Source: Lunatimonas sp. (GTDB taxonomy: Bacteria > Bacteroidota > Bacteroidia > Cytophagales > Cyclobacteriaceae). From it: a stretch of DNA of 64,000 nt. A model generated the notes under the pieces. The model was not told where the DNA came from. It saw only the letters and a program-made list of their open reading frames with translations, and ran no database searches. Location of the stretch: the NCBI RefSeq assembly GCF_020832325.1, contig NZ_JAFIEU010000029.1, forward strand, positions 1-64,000, written 5' to 3'. Positions 24,576-34,541 of this stretch are shown in pieces (the stretch's first letter is position 1; each line of letters begins with the position of its first letter). The position numbers and the translations under genes are program-made.

Positions 24576-27288
24576 ACCTGCTGTAGTCATAGCGTTCACT
24601 TTCGGCTACCTGGCCCTGCTTTTTGCCATCGCCTACTTGACGGACAATCGGTCCAAGAGAGGCTGGGCGGTCTCCAATAACCCCTACGTCTATACCCTCA
24701 CATTGGCGGTCTATTGCAGTGCCTGGACTTACTACGGCAGTGTGGGCAATGCCGCCGAAAAAGGCATCTCCTACCTAGCAGTCTACATAGGCCCGACTCT
24801 GTGTGCACCGCTTTGGTGGCTGGTGATGCGAAAAATCATCCGTATATCCAAACTCAAACAATTTGCAACCTTGGCCGACTTTGTCTCTGCCCGGTACGGA
24901 AAAGACGTCTTCGTAGGTGGTCTGGTCACAGTCATTTGCCTCTTTGGCATCATGCCCTACCTCGCCTTGCAGATAAAGGCCATTACCCAATCTTTTGACA
25001 TCCTCATCAACCGCGGCTCCACGGCAGGCCAAACCTTACCCATCTACCTCGACACCGCCTTCTATTTGGCTTTGGGCCTGGCGGCATTCACCACTTTTTT
25101 TGGCACCCGCCACATCGAAGCTACGGCTCGAAGAGAAGGGCTGGTCATGGCCGTTGCGTTCGAATCGGTCTTTAAACTCATTGCATTCCTCGCGGTGGGT
25201 GTGTTTGTTAGCTTTGTCGCCTTTGACGGATTCGCCGATATTTTTGAACGTGGGGCAGCCTCCGGGTTGGACCATTTATATCGCTTTGACGATACCGGCG
25301 TCTCGGATTGGTTTTGGATAGGCCTGCTATCCATGGTGGCGATTTTATTTCTCCCCCGGCAATTCCACATGGCGGTCATCGAAAATACCGACGAGAAACA
25401 CCTGCTGAAAGCCATGTGGCTTTTTCCAGCCTACCTGCTGCTCATCAACCTGTTTGTGCTGCCCGTTGCGGTGGGTGGGCGCACCCTTTTTCCGATGGAT
25501 GGGACCGACGCAGACACCTACGTATTGGCCTTTCCCCTTGCTTTCGAGCAGCCTTGGCTGGCCATGCTGGTCTACTTGGGGGGATTCTCCGCCGCCACCA
25601 GCATGATCATCGTGGCGGTGATATCATTGAGCACCATGGTCAGCAACAGCCTCGTGCTTCCTGTCCTGGTACCCAATGCCAAGCAAACTGACGGGGGTAT
25701 TCTTCGACTGGACCGGCTGGTATTTCAGGTACGGCGGGGCAGCATCTTCATCATCCTGGGGTTCGGATACCTGTTTTACCGCTACCTGGGCACTCAGCTA
25801 AGCTTGGTTTCCATTGGGCTGATTTCCTTCGTGGCCATTGCCCAGCTGGCCCCCTCCATCTTGGGGGGGATATATTGGAAGCAGGGCTCCCGTCCGGGTG
25901 CGATAGGTGGCATGTTAACCGGATTTCTCCTGTGGTTTTATACGCTGATCCTACCAGGCATGGCCGACGCCGGATTCCTCTCTCAAGACCTTATAGAAAA
26001 AGGTCCGTTTGGTCTGGGCCTGTTACGCCCCACCTCCCTGCTGGGGATGGAGGATATGAGTACGGTGGCACATGGCTTCTTTTTTAGCCTGCTGGCCAAC
26101 AGCCTCGTGTACGTGTTCCTTTCTATCTATTCCCGGCAAAGTTCGAAAGAGCATAACGAGGCCGCGGTATTTGTAGACATCTTTGCCCTTAGCCAGCGTT
26201 TGGATGATGCGGTGATCTGGCGCGGCAAAGCGATGGCAGGCGATCTGCGAGAACTGCTGATCCGCTTTCTGGGACAGGAAAAAACCGAAAAGGCCATCAA
26301 AAAGTACGAAAAGAAACATGGAAAGCCTGCCTCTATGTCGGGGTTTGCCGACCCGGCATTGGTCAATTACCTCGAACGCTTGCTTTCCGGGGTAATCGGT
26401 ACCGCAGCGGCCCACATCATGGTGGCTTCGGTTGCCAAGGAAGAGGAGATATCCCTGGAGGAGCTTATCCACCTACTGGAAGAAACGCAGGGGTTGAAAC
26501 AACTCAACAAGGAACTTCAGGAAGCCACACGCCGACTGGAGGAGACTTCCCAAAAGTTACGCGAAGCCAACGAAAACCTGCAACTAACCGACGCGCTAAA
26601 GGATGAATTCATCTCTACGGTCACCCACGAGATGAAGACACCAATCACTTCGATCCGGGCATTTGCGGAAATCCTGCAGGAGCCCGGGCTGGATGAATCG
26701 GATCAAAAACGTTTTCTGTCCATAATCGTAAACGAAACGGAGCGCATGGGCCGTCTTATCGATCAGGTACTGGACTTGGAGCGGTTTGATTCCGGACAGC
26801 AATCGCTGCGAAAGGAACCCACACATCTGGGAGCCTTGATGCGGGACACCCTTGAGTCGCTGGAGGGGGCCCTGACGGAGCAAGGGCTGCATGCGGAGGT
26901 AAAAACCGACGCCAACCTGCCCACTGCGTACGTGGACAGGGACCGTTTGAGACAGGTTTTCCTGAACTTACTGGGCAATGCGACAAAATTTGCCAAATCT
27001 AAAATTTTGGTAGAAGTACGTTATAAAAACGGTAACTTTGAGCTAACTGTCAGTGACGACGGCCCGGGGATTCCTTTGGAAGAAATTCCACTGATCTTTG
27101 ACAAGTTTTACCAAGCAAAAAATCAGGGATCCCGAAAACCCAAGGGCAGCGGACTCGGGCTACCCATTTCCAAGCGCATCGTGGAGCATCACGGTGGCAC
27201 CCTTGCGGTAGACCGGTGCGATGGGCTTACATGTTTCCGGGTACGTATACCGGCTTTGCCATCAACAACAGATTCAATAAACAGATGA
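24568..27288 (+). CDS. Histidine kinase with SLC5 transporter-like sensor (CrbS-like)
   Basis: 906 aa. Residues 1-510 form an SLC5/SSS-type membrane domain with about 13 helices. A coiled coil follows (about 635-675), then the DHp helix with phosphoryl H687 (STVTHEMKTP) and the HATPase (N-box NLLGNATKF, G1 DDGPGIP, G2 GSGLGLPISKRIVEHHGG). The design matches CbrA/CrbS kinases that sense or carry their substrate and control acetate assimilation. It overlaps the response regulator by ATGA (27285-27288). I infer acetate or carbon-state sensing. Confidence 0.92.
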   Translation: MFEPAVVIAFTFGYLALLFAIAYLTDNRSKRGWAVSNNPYVYTLTLAVYCSAWTYYGSVGNAAEKGISYLAVYIGPTLCAPLWWLVMRKIIRISKLKQFATLADFVSARYGKDVFVGGLVTVICLFGIMPYLALQIKAITQSFDILINRGSTAGQTLPIYLDTAFYLALGLAAFTTFFGTRHIEATARREGLVMAVAFESVFKLIAFLAVGVFVSFVAFDGFADIFERGAASGLDHLYRFDDTGVSDWFWIGLLSMVAILFLPRQFHMAVIENTDEKHLLKAMWLFPAYLLLINLFVLPVAVGGRTLFPMDGTDADTYVLAFPLAFEQPWLAMLVYLGGFSAATSMIIVAVISLSTMVSNSLVLPVLVPNAKQTDGGILRLDRLVFQVRRGSIFIILGFGYLFYRYLGTQLSLVSIGLISFVAIAQLAPSILGGIYWKQGSRPGAIGGMLTGFLLWFYTLILPGMADAGFLSQDLIEKGPFGLGLLRPTSLLGMEDMSTVAHGFFFSLLANSLVYVFLSIYSRQSSKEHNEAAVFVDIFALSQRLDDAVIWRGKAMAGDLRELLIRFLGQEKTEKAIKKYEKKHGKPASMSGFADPALVNYLERLLSGVIGTAAAHIMVASVAKEEEISLEELIHLLEETQGLKQLNKELQEATRRLEETSQKLREANENLQLTDALKDEFISTVTHEMKTPITSIRAFAEILQEPGLDESDQKRFLSIIVNETERMGRLIDQVLDLERFDSGQQSLRKEPTHLGALMRDTLESLEGALTEQGLHAEVKTDANLPTAYVDRDRLRQVFLNLLGNATKFAKSKILVEVRYKNGNFELTVSDDGPGIPLEEIPLIFDKFYQAKNQGSRKPKGSGLGLPISKRIVEHHGGTLAVDRCDGLTCFRVRIPALPSTTDSINR

Positions 27289-27641
27289 AACAGATACTGC
27301 TCGTAGACGACGAACCCAACATCCTCCTTTCGCTGGAGTTTCTCTTCCGCAAGGAAGCCTACGATGTGCGCATCGCGCGGGACGGCGCCGAAGCCATGGA
27401 GCAGATTGCAGCCGGGCCGCCAGATCTCATTGTATTGGACATCATGATGCCCAATGTAGACGGTTATCAAGTATGCACCCATGTGAAGGAACATTTTGAT
27501 CACGTCAAGGTGGTCTTTCTTTCCGCCAAAAGCAAGACCGCCGATATCGAGGCCGGTTTGGCCCTGGGAGCCGATCTGTACCTCACCAAGCCCTTTTCGA
27601 ACAAAGAGCTGGTACGGCGGGTAAAGCTGCTCCTAAACTAA
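27285..27641 (+). CDS. Single-domain response regulator
   Basis: 118 aa, receiver domain only: acidic pair D8-D9 (VDDEP), phospho-acceptor D52 (IVLDIMMP), K102 (TKPFS). No DNA-binding or enzyme output domain. ATG overlaps the kinase stop, so the two are a pair. The CrbR of gammaproteobacteria carries a LuxR HTH; here the output must be through another protein. Confidence 0.92.
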   Translation: MKQILLVDDEPNILLSLEFLFRKEAYDVRIARDGAEAMEQIAAGPPDLIVLDIMMPNVDGYQVCTHVKEHFDHVKVVFLSAKSKTADIEAGLALGADLYLTKPFSNKELVRRVKLLLN

Positions 27642-27690
27642 CCACAGTCATTCATTCCATATTAGATAATAACCTAAAATAGATCAGATT

Positions 27691-29586
27691 ATGAGCGACA
27701 GAATTCATACCCTCAGCGGTTACTTCCATGAGTATCAGAAGAGCGTCTCCCAGCCCGAGGAATTTTGGGCCCGGATTGCCGATTCCTTTCATTGGAGAAA
27801 ACGCTGGGACAAAGTATTGGATTGGAACTTTGAAGGACCCGATGTGAAGTGGTTTGTAAATGCCAAGCTGAACATCACCGAAAACATACTCGAACGCCAC
27901 CTGTATACCATTGGAGATCGCCCAGCCATTATCTGGGAACCGAATGACCCGAACGAAGAGGGGCGCACACTTACCTACCACGACCTGTACCGGGAAGTTT
28001 GCCGCTTCTCCAATGCCCTACAGGAAAAAGGTGTTCAAAAAGGGGACAAGGTCATCATCTACATGCCCATGGTACCGGAAGCTGCGATTGCCATGCTGGC
28101 TTGCGCCCGGGTGGGTGCTATCCATTCGGTAGTATTTGCGGGTTTTTCCAGCACCGCACTGGCAGACCGTATCAATGATTGCGAGGCCAAGATGGTCATC
28201 ACCGCAGACGGCAACTTCCGCGGTGCCAAAAAAATCCCAGTGAAGGCCGTGGTAGACGAAGCCCTCGAAAAAACCACTACCGTGCAAAATGTCATCGTAT
28301 ACCAGCGCACCAAGCAGGAAGTCCGCATGGTCGATGGACGGGACGCCTGGTGGCACGACTGTGTGGAGGGTCAGGCCGAAACCCACAAGGCGGAAACCAT
28401 GGACAGTGAAGACATGCTCTTTATCCTGTATACTTCGGGATCCACCGGCAAGCCCAAAGGCGTGGTGCATACCACAGGTGGCTACATGGTCTACACCAAG
28501 TACAGCTTCGAAAACGTGTTTCAGTACTCGCCAGGAGATGTATATTGGTGTACGGCGGATATAGGATGGATCACCGGACACTCCTATATTGTGTACGGAC
28601 CACTGCTGGCAGGTGCCACTTCCATCATGTTTGAAGGGGTTCCCACTTTTCCCGATGCAGGCAGGTTCTGGGCCATTGTGGACAAATACCAGGTGAACCA
28701 ATTTTACACTGCCCCCACCGCTATACGGGCCTTGCAGGCCCACGGCACGGAACCCTTGGAGGCCTACTCGCTGGACTCGCTGAAAGTACTGGGATCGGTA
28801 GGGGAACCCATCAACGAAGAAGCTTGGCATTGGTACCATACCCATGTAGGTAAAACCCGCTGCCCTATCGTGGATACCTGGTGGCAAACGGAAACCGGTG
28901 GCATCATGGTATCACCCCTGGCAGGCATCACGCCCACCAAGCCCGCATATGCTACCCTTCCGCTTCCCGGCATTCAGCTCGCCATCATGGATCCCGATGG
29001 CAATGAACTCACCGGCAACGCCGTGGAAGGCAACCTCTGCGTAAAATTCCCCTGGCCGGGCATGCTATGCACCACCTACGGGGACCACGAGCGCTGTCAG
29101 CAAACGTATTTTGCAGCCTATAAAAACAAATACTTCACCGGCGACGGGGTCAAACGCGACCACGACGGCTACTACCGCATCCTGGGACGGGTAGATGATG
29201 TGATCAACGTATCGGGGCACCGCATGGGAACTGCCGAGGTGGAGAATGCCATCAACGAACATCCGCTCGTGATCGAGTCTGCCGTGGTAGGGTACCCCCA
29301 CGAGGTCAAAGGTCAGGGGATCTATGCCTACGTGATCTGCGATATGAAAAACCGTACGGCAGAAAACCTAGTCAGTGAAATCAAGGACACGGTAACCAAA
29401 ATTATTGGACCCATCGCCAAGCCGGACAAAATCCAGATTGTGCCAGGGCTACCCAAAACCCGATCCGGTAAAATCATGCGCCGCATCCTGCGAAAGGTAG
29501 CAGAAGGCAGCCTGGATAGTATGGGCGACACCTCCACACTGCTCGATCCGGAAGTAGTGGAGCAGATTATCGCCGGCAGGGTATAG
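27691..29586 (+). CDS. acs: Acetyl-CoA synthetase
   Basis: 631 aa, the usual length. AMP-forming ligase motifs: YTSGSTGKPKGVVHTTGG (P-loop), DTWWQTETGG, the hinge YRILGRVDDVINVSGHRMG and the C-terminal PKTRSGKIMRR whose Lys is acetylated to switch the enzyme off. Makes acetyl-CoA from acetate, ATP and CoA in the cytosol. Lies 49 bp after the response regulator, and forms the metabolic end of the acetate module. Confidence 0.97.
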   Translation: MSDRIHTLSGYFHEYQKSVSQPEEFWARIADSFHWRKRWDKVLDWNFEGPDVKWFVNAKLNITENILERHLYTIGDRPAIIWEPNDPNEEGRTLTYHDLYREVCRFSNALQEKGVQKGDKVIIYMPMVPEAAIAMLACARVGAIHSVVFAGFSSTALADRINDCEAKMVITADGNFRGAKKIPVKAVVDEALEKTTTVQNVIVYQRTKQEVRMVDGRDAWWHDCVEGQAETHKAETMDSEDMLFILYTSGSTGKPKGVVHTTGGYMVYTKYSFENVFQYSPGDVYWCTADIGWITGHSYIVYGPLLAGATSIMFEGVPTFPDAGRFWAIVDKYQVNQFYTAPTAIRALQAHGTEPLEAYSLDSLKVLGSVGEPINEEAWHWYHTHVGKTRCPIVDTWWQTETGGIMVSPLAGITPTKPAYATLPLPGIQLAIMDPDGNELTGNAVEGNLCVKFPWPGMLCTTYGDHERCQQTYFAAYKNKYFTGDGVKRDHDGYYRILGRVDDVINVSGHRMGTAEVENAINEHPLVIESAVVGYPHEVKGQGIYAYVICDMKNRTAENLVSEIKDTVTKIIGPIAKPDKIQIVPGLPKTRSGKIMRRILRKVAEGSLDSMGDTSTLLDPEVVEQIIAGRV

Positions 29587-29615
29587 AGAGATTGTATCTA
29601 TCTTTGGAAAAAACG

Positions 29616-29650
29616 GCAGCCATGGAAAGTGGCTGCTCTTTTTCTATTTT
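29616..29650 (+). terminator. Rho-independent terminator after acs
   Basis: Stem GCAGCCA / TGGCTGC, then a T-rich tract. It lies inside the upstream-extended frame of the next gene, which supports the later start at 29673 for that gene. Confidence 0.75.
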
Positions 29651-29672
29651 TACATGTTCTGACTACCCATGC

Positions 29673-31619
29673 ATGGCAAATGTAATCGTAAACCGCGTAC
29701 GAGAATTTCTCAGAAAATACCCTCCTTTCAGCTTCTTGTCCGAAGAAATGCTGCTGCGCGTAGCCGGTGAGGTGGAACTACAGTATTTCGAGAAGGGCGA
29801 CTTACTCTTCGAAAAAGGCGACCCTGCGAAAAAGCATTTCTTCGTCGTACGCGAGGGTGCCATACACCTCTCCGACCGCGTGGGTGAGGAATCTGTCATT
29901 CGGGAGCATTGTGATGAGGGGGATGTATTCGGCGTCTTGGCCTTGTTGGGCAAAAGACCCTACATCCTTACCGCCCAAGCAGCCGAGAACAGCCTCGTGT
30001 ATGCGATTCCCGTGCAGGTGTTTGAGGTAATCATGCAGCAAAACAACCGGGTGAGCATGTACTTTGCTGCCGGATTCGCTTCCGGACAGGTGGTCGTCCG
30101 CACCGATCTCTCCCAATCCCAGCAGGCCAACAAGCTTTTCTCCAAACCGGCCCAGGACAATGGGCTCATGCTCTTTTCGGGGCAGTCCAGCGTGCGCTAT
30201 TCCGCACCCGTACTTACCTGCCGGGAAGAAGACACCGTGGGCCATGCCGCTAAAAAAATGAGCCAAAAAGGCGTGGGTTCCATCATCGTCGTAGATGAGC
30301 GTCGGTTTCCGGTCGGCATAGTCACCGACAAAGACCTGCGAAGCCGGCTGGTTGCCCAAGGAAAACCCTACGACACGGAGGTAGCCGAGATCATGAGTTC
30401 CCCGGTGATGACCACCCGCAAGGAAGATGACTTCGCACATGTGTACCTGACCATGATCAAGCACCGCCTGCACCACCTGCTGATCACCGAAGACGGAACC
30501 GACCAAAGCGCCCTGGTGGGGATCATTTCCGACCACGACATCCTGCTTTCACAGGGCAACAGTCCCGCGGTCATCATCCACGCGCTACAGGGCACCGACC
30601 ATATCCAGGAGATCGCAAAGCTGCGCGACCAAGCGGAACTTTTGCTGCACTACTACCTCGAAAACGAGATTTCCATAGACTTTATCGCCGGTATCATCAC
30701 CGAGATCAACGACATCATCGTGCAGCGTGCCATGCAGATGGCCCGCCAAAAACACCTCAAGGCCTTTCCCGAAATGGCCTCCATCCCCTATTGCTTCCTG
30801 GGCCTAGGGTCCGAAGGCAGAGGCGAACAGTTACTGCGCACCGATCTGGACAATGCCCTGATCTATGCGGATGTACCGGAATCGATGAAAAGCCAGGCCC
30901 TCAGCTTCTTTCACCTCGTCGCCAGGGACGTGATGGACATCCTCTTTGCCTGCGGATTTGCGCCCTGCCCCGCCGACATGATGGCCAACAATCCCAAGTG
31001 GTGCCAGCCCCTGAGTGTATGGAAGGGGTATTTCAGCAACTGGATTCGGCACCCTGACCACGAGTCCCTTATGTTGGCCACTGTGTTCTTTGACTATCGC
31101 CCCGTCGCCGGTGATGCAGACCTTGCGCTGCAACTGACCGATCATGTGTATGCGGAAATAGAGCAGGAAAAGCTTTTTCTCAATTTCTTCGCGAAAAATG
31201 CCCTGCTGAATCCACCTCCCTTGGGCTTTTTCCGGAACTTTATCGTCGAAAAATCCGGCGAGCACCGGGACAAGTTTGACATCAAGCTCCGCGCCATGAT
31301 GCCGCTGGCCGACGCCGCCAGGCTGCTGATGCTCAGCCACCGGCAGGTAGGGATCAACAATACCTTTAAGCGCTTCGAAAAGCTGGCAGATCTGGAGCCA
31401 AGTCAGCAGGAGCTCTTTCTGGAAGCAGGCAGGGCCTACGAGATCTTTATGCGCATACGCGCCATCGAGGGGCTTGCCAGCGGCACCTCGGGCCGGTACA
31501 TCCAGCCCGAAAAGCTGGGGAAACTTCAGCGGCAGCTGCTGAAAAATGCCTTCTTTCCCATCGATGAACTGCAAAAGATCATCAAGGTACGTTTCCAACT
31601 GGATTATTTCGGTAACTGA
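29673..31619 (+). CDS. cNMP-binding/CBS/DUF294 nucleotidyltransferase-like protein
   Basis: 648 aa from ATG 29673 (an ATG at 29592 would read through the terminator). Domains: cyclic-nucleotide-binding-like barrel (about 20-130), two CBS domains (about 165-290), DUF294 nucleotidyltransferase-like domain with GSEGRGEQLLRTDLDNALIY (about 375-394), and DUF294_C helical domain to the end. Related to GlnD-like transferases; in Bacteroidota it is usually next to acs and the exonuclease below. Its target protein is unknown; it may tune the acetate pathway. Confidence 0.92.
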   Translation: MANVIVNRVREFLRKYPPFSFLSEEMLLRVAGEVELQYFEKGDLLFEKGDPAKKHFFVVREGAIHLSDRVGEESVIREHCDEGDVFGVLALLGKRPYILTAQAAENSLVYAIPVQVFEVIMQQNNRVSMYFAAGFASGQVVVRTDLSQSQQANKLFSKPAQDNGLMLFSGQSSVRYSAPVLTCREEDTVGHAAKKMSQKGVGSIIVVDERRFPVGIVTDKDLRSRLVAQGKPYDTEVAEIMSSPVMTTRKEDDFAHVYLTMIKHRLHHLLITEDGTDQSALVGIISDHDILLSQGNSPAVIIHALQGTDHIQEIAKLRDQAELLLHYYLENEISIDFIAGIITEINDIIVQRAMQMARQKHLKAFPEMASIPYCFLGLGSEGRGEQLLRTDLDNALIYADVPESMKSQALSFFHLVARDVMDILFACGFAPCPADMMANNPKWCQPLSVWKGYFSNWIRHPDHESLMLATVFFDYRPVAGDADLALQLTDHVYAEIEQEKLFLNFFAKNALLNPPPLGFFRNFIVEKSGEHRDKFDIKLRAMMPLADAARLLMLSHRQVGINNTFKRFEKLADLEPSQQELFLEAGRAYEIFMRIRAIEGLASGTSGRYIQPEKLGKLQRQLLKNAFFPIDELQKIIKVRFQLDYFGN

Positions 31620-31620
31620 T

Positions 31621-32298
31621 ATGGCGTGGTGGCGGATCTTCTCCCCTTCTGCGCCCGAGCCGAGGGATTTCGTTATAGCCTACCAACGGGAGGTGGCCAG
31701 GGCTATTCCGAAGGAAAAACGCATTGCTGAGCTGACCTTTTTGGTAGTGGACACCGAAACCACCGGCCTGGATCCCAAATCCGATTACATCCTCTCCTAT
31801 GGGTCCGTCTGTGTAAAAGGCAACAGCATCCCCCTGCAACAGGCCCGGGAAATGTACCTCCATGCCAAAAAAACCTCTCCCGAAGCCATAAAAGTACACG
31901 AACTGTTACCCACACTATCGTATAGCAGCCGCGAAGAACTGATCCGTACTTTTCTGAGGGATGCGTCAAACCATGTCTTGGTCGGTCATCACCTGGGCTT
32001 TGACCTGGCGATGCTGGAGCGGGCAGGCCGCGATTATGGGTTGGCAAAAATCGAAAACCCCGTGATCGACACCCTGGAGCTGGGCATACGCCTGGAGCTG
32101 GGAAAGCACACAGATCCCCGCATGATCAATTATAAAGACTTTTCGCTCGATGCCATGTGCCAACGGTACGGCGTAAGCCTGGACGACCGCCACACCGCCG
32201 CCGGAGACGCCTTTGCCACGGCGCAGCTACTGATCAAGCTGCTACGCAAGGCCTCCGACAAAGGCATCCATTTTTTTGGTGAACTGATGGAAACCTAA
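31621..32298 (+). CDS. DEDDh 3'-5' exonuclease (DnaQ/epsilon-like)
   Basis: 225 aa from ATG 31621, 1 bp after the DUF294 stop. Catalytic motifs: DTETTGLDP (ExoI), GHHLGFDLAMLERAG (ExoII), and HTAAGDAFATAQL (ExoIII with His and Asp). Similar to the proofreading subunit of DNA polymerase III; tightly coupled with the DUF294 gene, a pairing common across bacteria. Substrate (DNA or RNA) uncertain. Confidence 0.92.
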   Translation: MAWWRIFSPSAPEPRDFVIAYQREVARAIPKEKRIAELTFLVVDTETTGLDPKSDYILSYGSVCVKGNSIPLQQAREMYLHAKKTSPEAIKVHELLPTLSYSSREELIRTFLRDASNHVLVGHHLGFDLAMLERAGRDYGLAKIENPVIDTLELGIRLELGKHTDPRMINYKDFSLDAMCQRYGVSLDDRHTAAGDAFATAQLLIKLLRKASDKGIHFFGELMET

Positions 32299-32500
32299 AA
32301 GGATAATCCACCCCTCGACTAGGTGTAGATTGCATCTACATCCTTAATATACCATGGGATACGTAACCGTAGGCATTTATTATGCCGGATCTTATCGGAA
32401 AGCTATCATGAATTTCGATCCAAAAAAGAGTCAGTTTTAGCCTTTGCAAATGGATTTCGGGCGGCTCTTTTTTCTACTTACGACAGGAATGATAGCAGTG

Positions 32501-32845
32501 GTCAATAATGCCACCCCTGCGGGGTTTGCCACAGCTTGGATTCTTGATGGCTATATTCTTTTCATCCATTCGGGATTGAGAACCTATTTAATCTTGGATG
32601 GCATGATTATTCGGCGTTTCCAAAATTTCCTAATATGGGCCCCGATTAAAATACTCCCAGTCCCCCAATCCCGAAGGGATGGCAGTATTATAGAACACCG
32701 GAAATACGAAGATAAAAAACACCAAAGGGGTGATACATATGGCAGCGGACGGATTTACGGAATTTGGATTTAATATACCCCAATTGGGAGGGTTAGAACT
32801 TCATGCGCACTATGCAACAAAAATTGGTAAAAGAAGGCGTGTTCT
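32501..32845. repeat. Rpn-associated repeat, copy 1
   Basis: Shares long near-identical stretches with 35411-35772 and partly 36339-36590: CCACCCCTGCGGGGTTTGCC, then GCTTGGATTCTTGATGGCTA, CTATTTAATCTTGGATGGCA and the ATCCCGAAGGGAT word. It ends directly at a Rpn-like gene remnant. No coding function; the short frames inside it repeat with the element. Confidence 0.85.
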
Positions 32846-32907
32846 TATTCTACCCTTCCCTTTTCAGTGAGGATTTTTAGGACTTCCTCCTCTGGTAATT
32901 TGACGAT
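32846..32907 (-). pseudogene. Remnant: last ~20 codons of a Rpn-like transposase/nuclease
   Basis: Minus strand reads IVKLPEEEVLKILTEKGRVE then TAA at 32846-32848. This matches the end of the larger fragment at 35773-36201 (IVKLQEEEVVRILTEKGRVK). Everything upstream is lost. Confidence 0.8.
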
Positions 32908-32911
32908 TTAC

Positions 32912-33190
32912 CTATTCCTTACCTGAAAAATAGAAGATAAAGCCAACCTCCCGAAATTGATCTTTCATTTGGTCCCATAGAAACTCCTTCCCAAAGGGGA
33001 AAAAGCTCCCCTGATCAAAATCGTAAAATACGACAACCTGGTGGGTACAGGTCATACAGACACTGTCCATTTCCGATTGCTGGTTTACCACCTCAAGCTC
33101 ATCGGGGAGTATCATCCTCTCAGCTTGGGGAATACAGGCCGTAACTACACAAAGTACTAAAAAATGAATACTTAGGGTAATTGTTCTCAT
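32912..33190 (-). CDS. Lipoprotein with thioredoxin-like features, probably C-truncated
   Basis: 92 aa from ATG 33188-33190 (a longer frame exists but the lipobox VVTAC fits this start). After the anchor comes SVCMTCTHQVVVFYDFDQGS (about 42-61), a CxxC followed by a strand like thioredoxin-fold proteins, then QFREVGFIFYFSGKE and a stop. Similar proteins in NVEALA/DUF4221 clusters continue for many more residues. The stop lies 5 bp from the Rpn remnant, so the 3' part was probably lost when that element arrived. It follows the DUF4221 gene. Confidence 0.5.
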   Translation of the reverse strand: MRTITLSIHFLVLCVVTACIPQAERMILPDELEVVNQQSEMDSVCMTCTHQVVVFYDFDQGSFFPFGKEFLWDQMKDQFREVGFIFYFSGKE

Positions 33191-33344
33191 GGATGGTTGG
33201 TCAAAGCAACATGTATGATTACTGGATAATGATGATCCTACGAAGGGAGACGGTCCGCCAACTACTGCCCGTATGAGCGCCCGTCGGACCGCACATCCAT
33301 CCGCACCCCGAAAATTTTTAGGCACCCCTGTATAAACCGGCGGC

Positions 33345-34541
33345 CTATATATCCCCGACCATAACCGGCTCAAATACCTCAATAGCTATTTTGTTTTCGT
33401 CTTGATTGTGTTTATCCCTGCGGAACAGGTTGATACCGGTGGAAGATAGAAAAACCTTCGACGGATCGTAGACTTTTGAGGAAAATAAACGCTCTCCCAA
33501 CTTCTCGAAGCGCTCATTGAGAATTATAATCGAAAAGTCCGGCACCCTTGAGACGGATAACCTTTCCAAAGAAGGCCTAATTAGCGCCACCCGGTAATAG
33601 AGGTTATTATGCTGGTCATAATATATTCCCCTGTAATCGGAGGTAGATGAGCCGTGGTCATCTTCTTCTAGATCCCGGCTACCCTTTACCCTCTTGAGAT
33701 GGTGGGAGATGTCTTGCTTGAAAGGAGGGATTGCCTCAAAGTGCTCAGAACCTACAAAGTGCCGGCTCACCTCCCCAGTACGAAGATTGACGCTTTGCAG
33801 GAAATGATCCACAGGGTAGCTCAGGACCAATTCCTCGGTAGTAGGATTATAGGCCATAGCTGGCTCGTATTTGAATTTGTTGCCCCAATATGCCTCGCTA
33901 TATAAATCTGGGAACACACTGAGGTAATTTACCTTCTTCGTTGCCAAATCCACGCTTAATGCGCTTGGATAGTCCCGGTAATCATTCTGATACAGCGTAA
34001 TTGTGCAGGGGATTAATAATTTTCCCTGTGAATATAGCATAGGGGCGCCAGTATTTGGGAAGGGCATCGGAAGTTTTGGAGTATTCCCGTAGTCTGTAAG
34101 TGGATACCGATTAATGATTTCCCCCGAATCCGTCGCATGTAATAAAACCCCAGACCAGTGATGGAATAGGTAGATGGAGTCAAACGAATGAAGGTAATGT
34201 CCAGAGGTTGCCAAATTTCCCACCCCGTTTGGTCCTTCATATTCGAATTGGACTTTATGTAACTTATGGGTATCCGTATAGTCAAATATCATAAGCGTCA
34301 TAAGGTCGGCATCCAGAAAACTCAAGTATTCCCTGCCCTCGACGGTGGATACACCAATGGAGTAGGTAGAAAACCGAAGGTTGGAATCCAGGGGAAATTC
34401 CAGTATCTCCAGGGATACCAGTTCCATGGCCTTGTTGTACACCGAAGCATTTTCCTTCTGAAAATAGGCGTTAAATGGTTTCTTCTCGGTGCAGGTAAAA
34501 CCAACCAGCATCAATAAACAAAAGAGCCTAAAATTCTTCAT
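33345..34541 (-). CDS. DUF4221 lipoprotein (beta-propeller-like)
   Basis: 398 aa. Lipobox (VGFTC, Cys about 17), then repeated beta-sheet units typical of six-bladed propellers, with family-like features: FDYTDTHKLHKVQFEYEGPN, GVGNLATSGHYLHSFDSIYL, and GIYYDQHNNLYYRVALI near the end. DUF4221 lipoproteins are Bacteroidota-specific and sit in the periplasm or on the surface next to NVEALA peptides. Function unknown. Middle gene of the NVEALA cluster. Confidence 0.8.
   Translation of the reverse strand: MKNFRLFCLLMLVGFTCTEKKPFNAYFQKENASVYNKAMELVSLEILEFPLDSNLRFSTYSIGVSTVEGREYLSFLDADLMTLMIFDYTDTHKLHKVQFEYEGPNGVGNLATSGHYLHSFDSIYLFHHWSGVLLHATDSGEIINRYPLTDYGNTPKLPMPFPNTGAPMLYSQGKLLIPCTITLYQNDYRDYPSALSVDLATKKVNYLSVFPDLYSEAYWGNKFKYEPAMAYNPTTEELVLSYPVDHFLQSVNLRTGEVSRHFVGSEHFEAIPPFKQDISHHLKRVKGSRDLEEDDHGSSTSDYRGIYYDQHNNLYYRVALIRPSLERLSVSRVPDFSIIILNERFEKLGERLFSSKVYDPSKVFLSSTGINLFRRDKHNQDENKIAIEVFEPVMVGDI

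Noticed and set aside
29592-29672. Extended N-terminus of the DUF294 gene from ATG 29592
   Set aside because: Overlaps the acs terminator and adds residues not fitting the family start.
32423-32473. Hairpin AAAAAAGAG ... CTCTTTTTT
   Set aside because: A 33-nt loop and only AT-rich arms; too weak for a terminator call.
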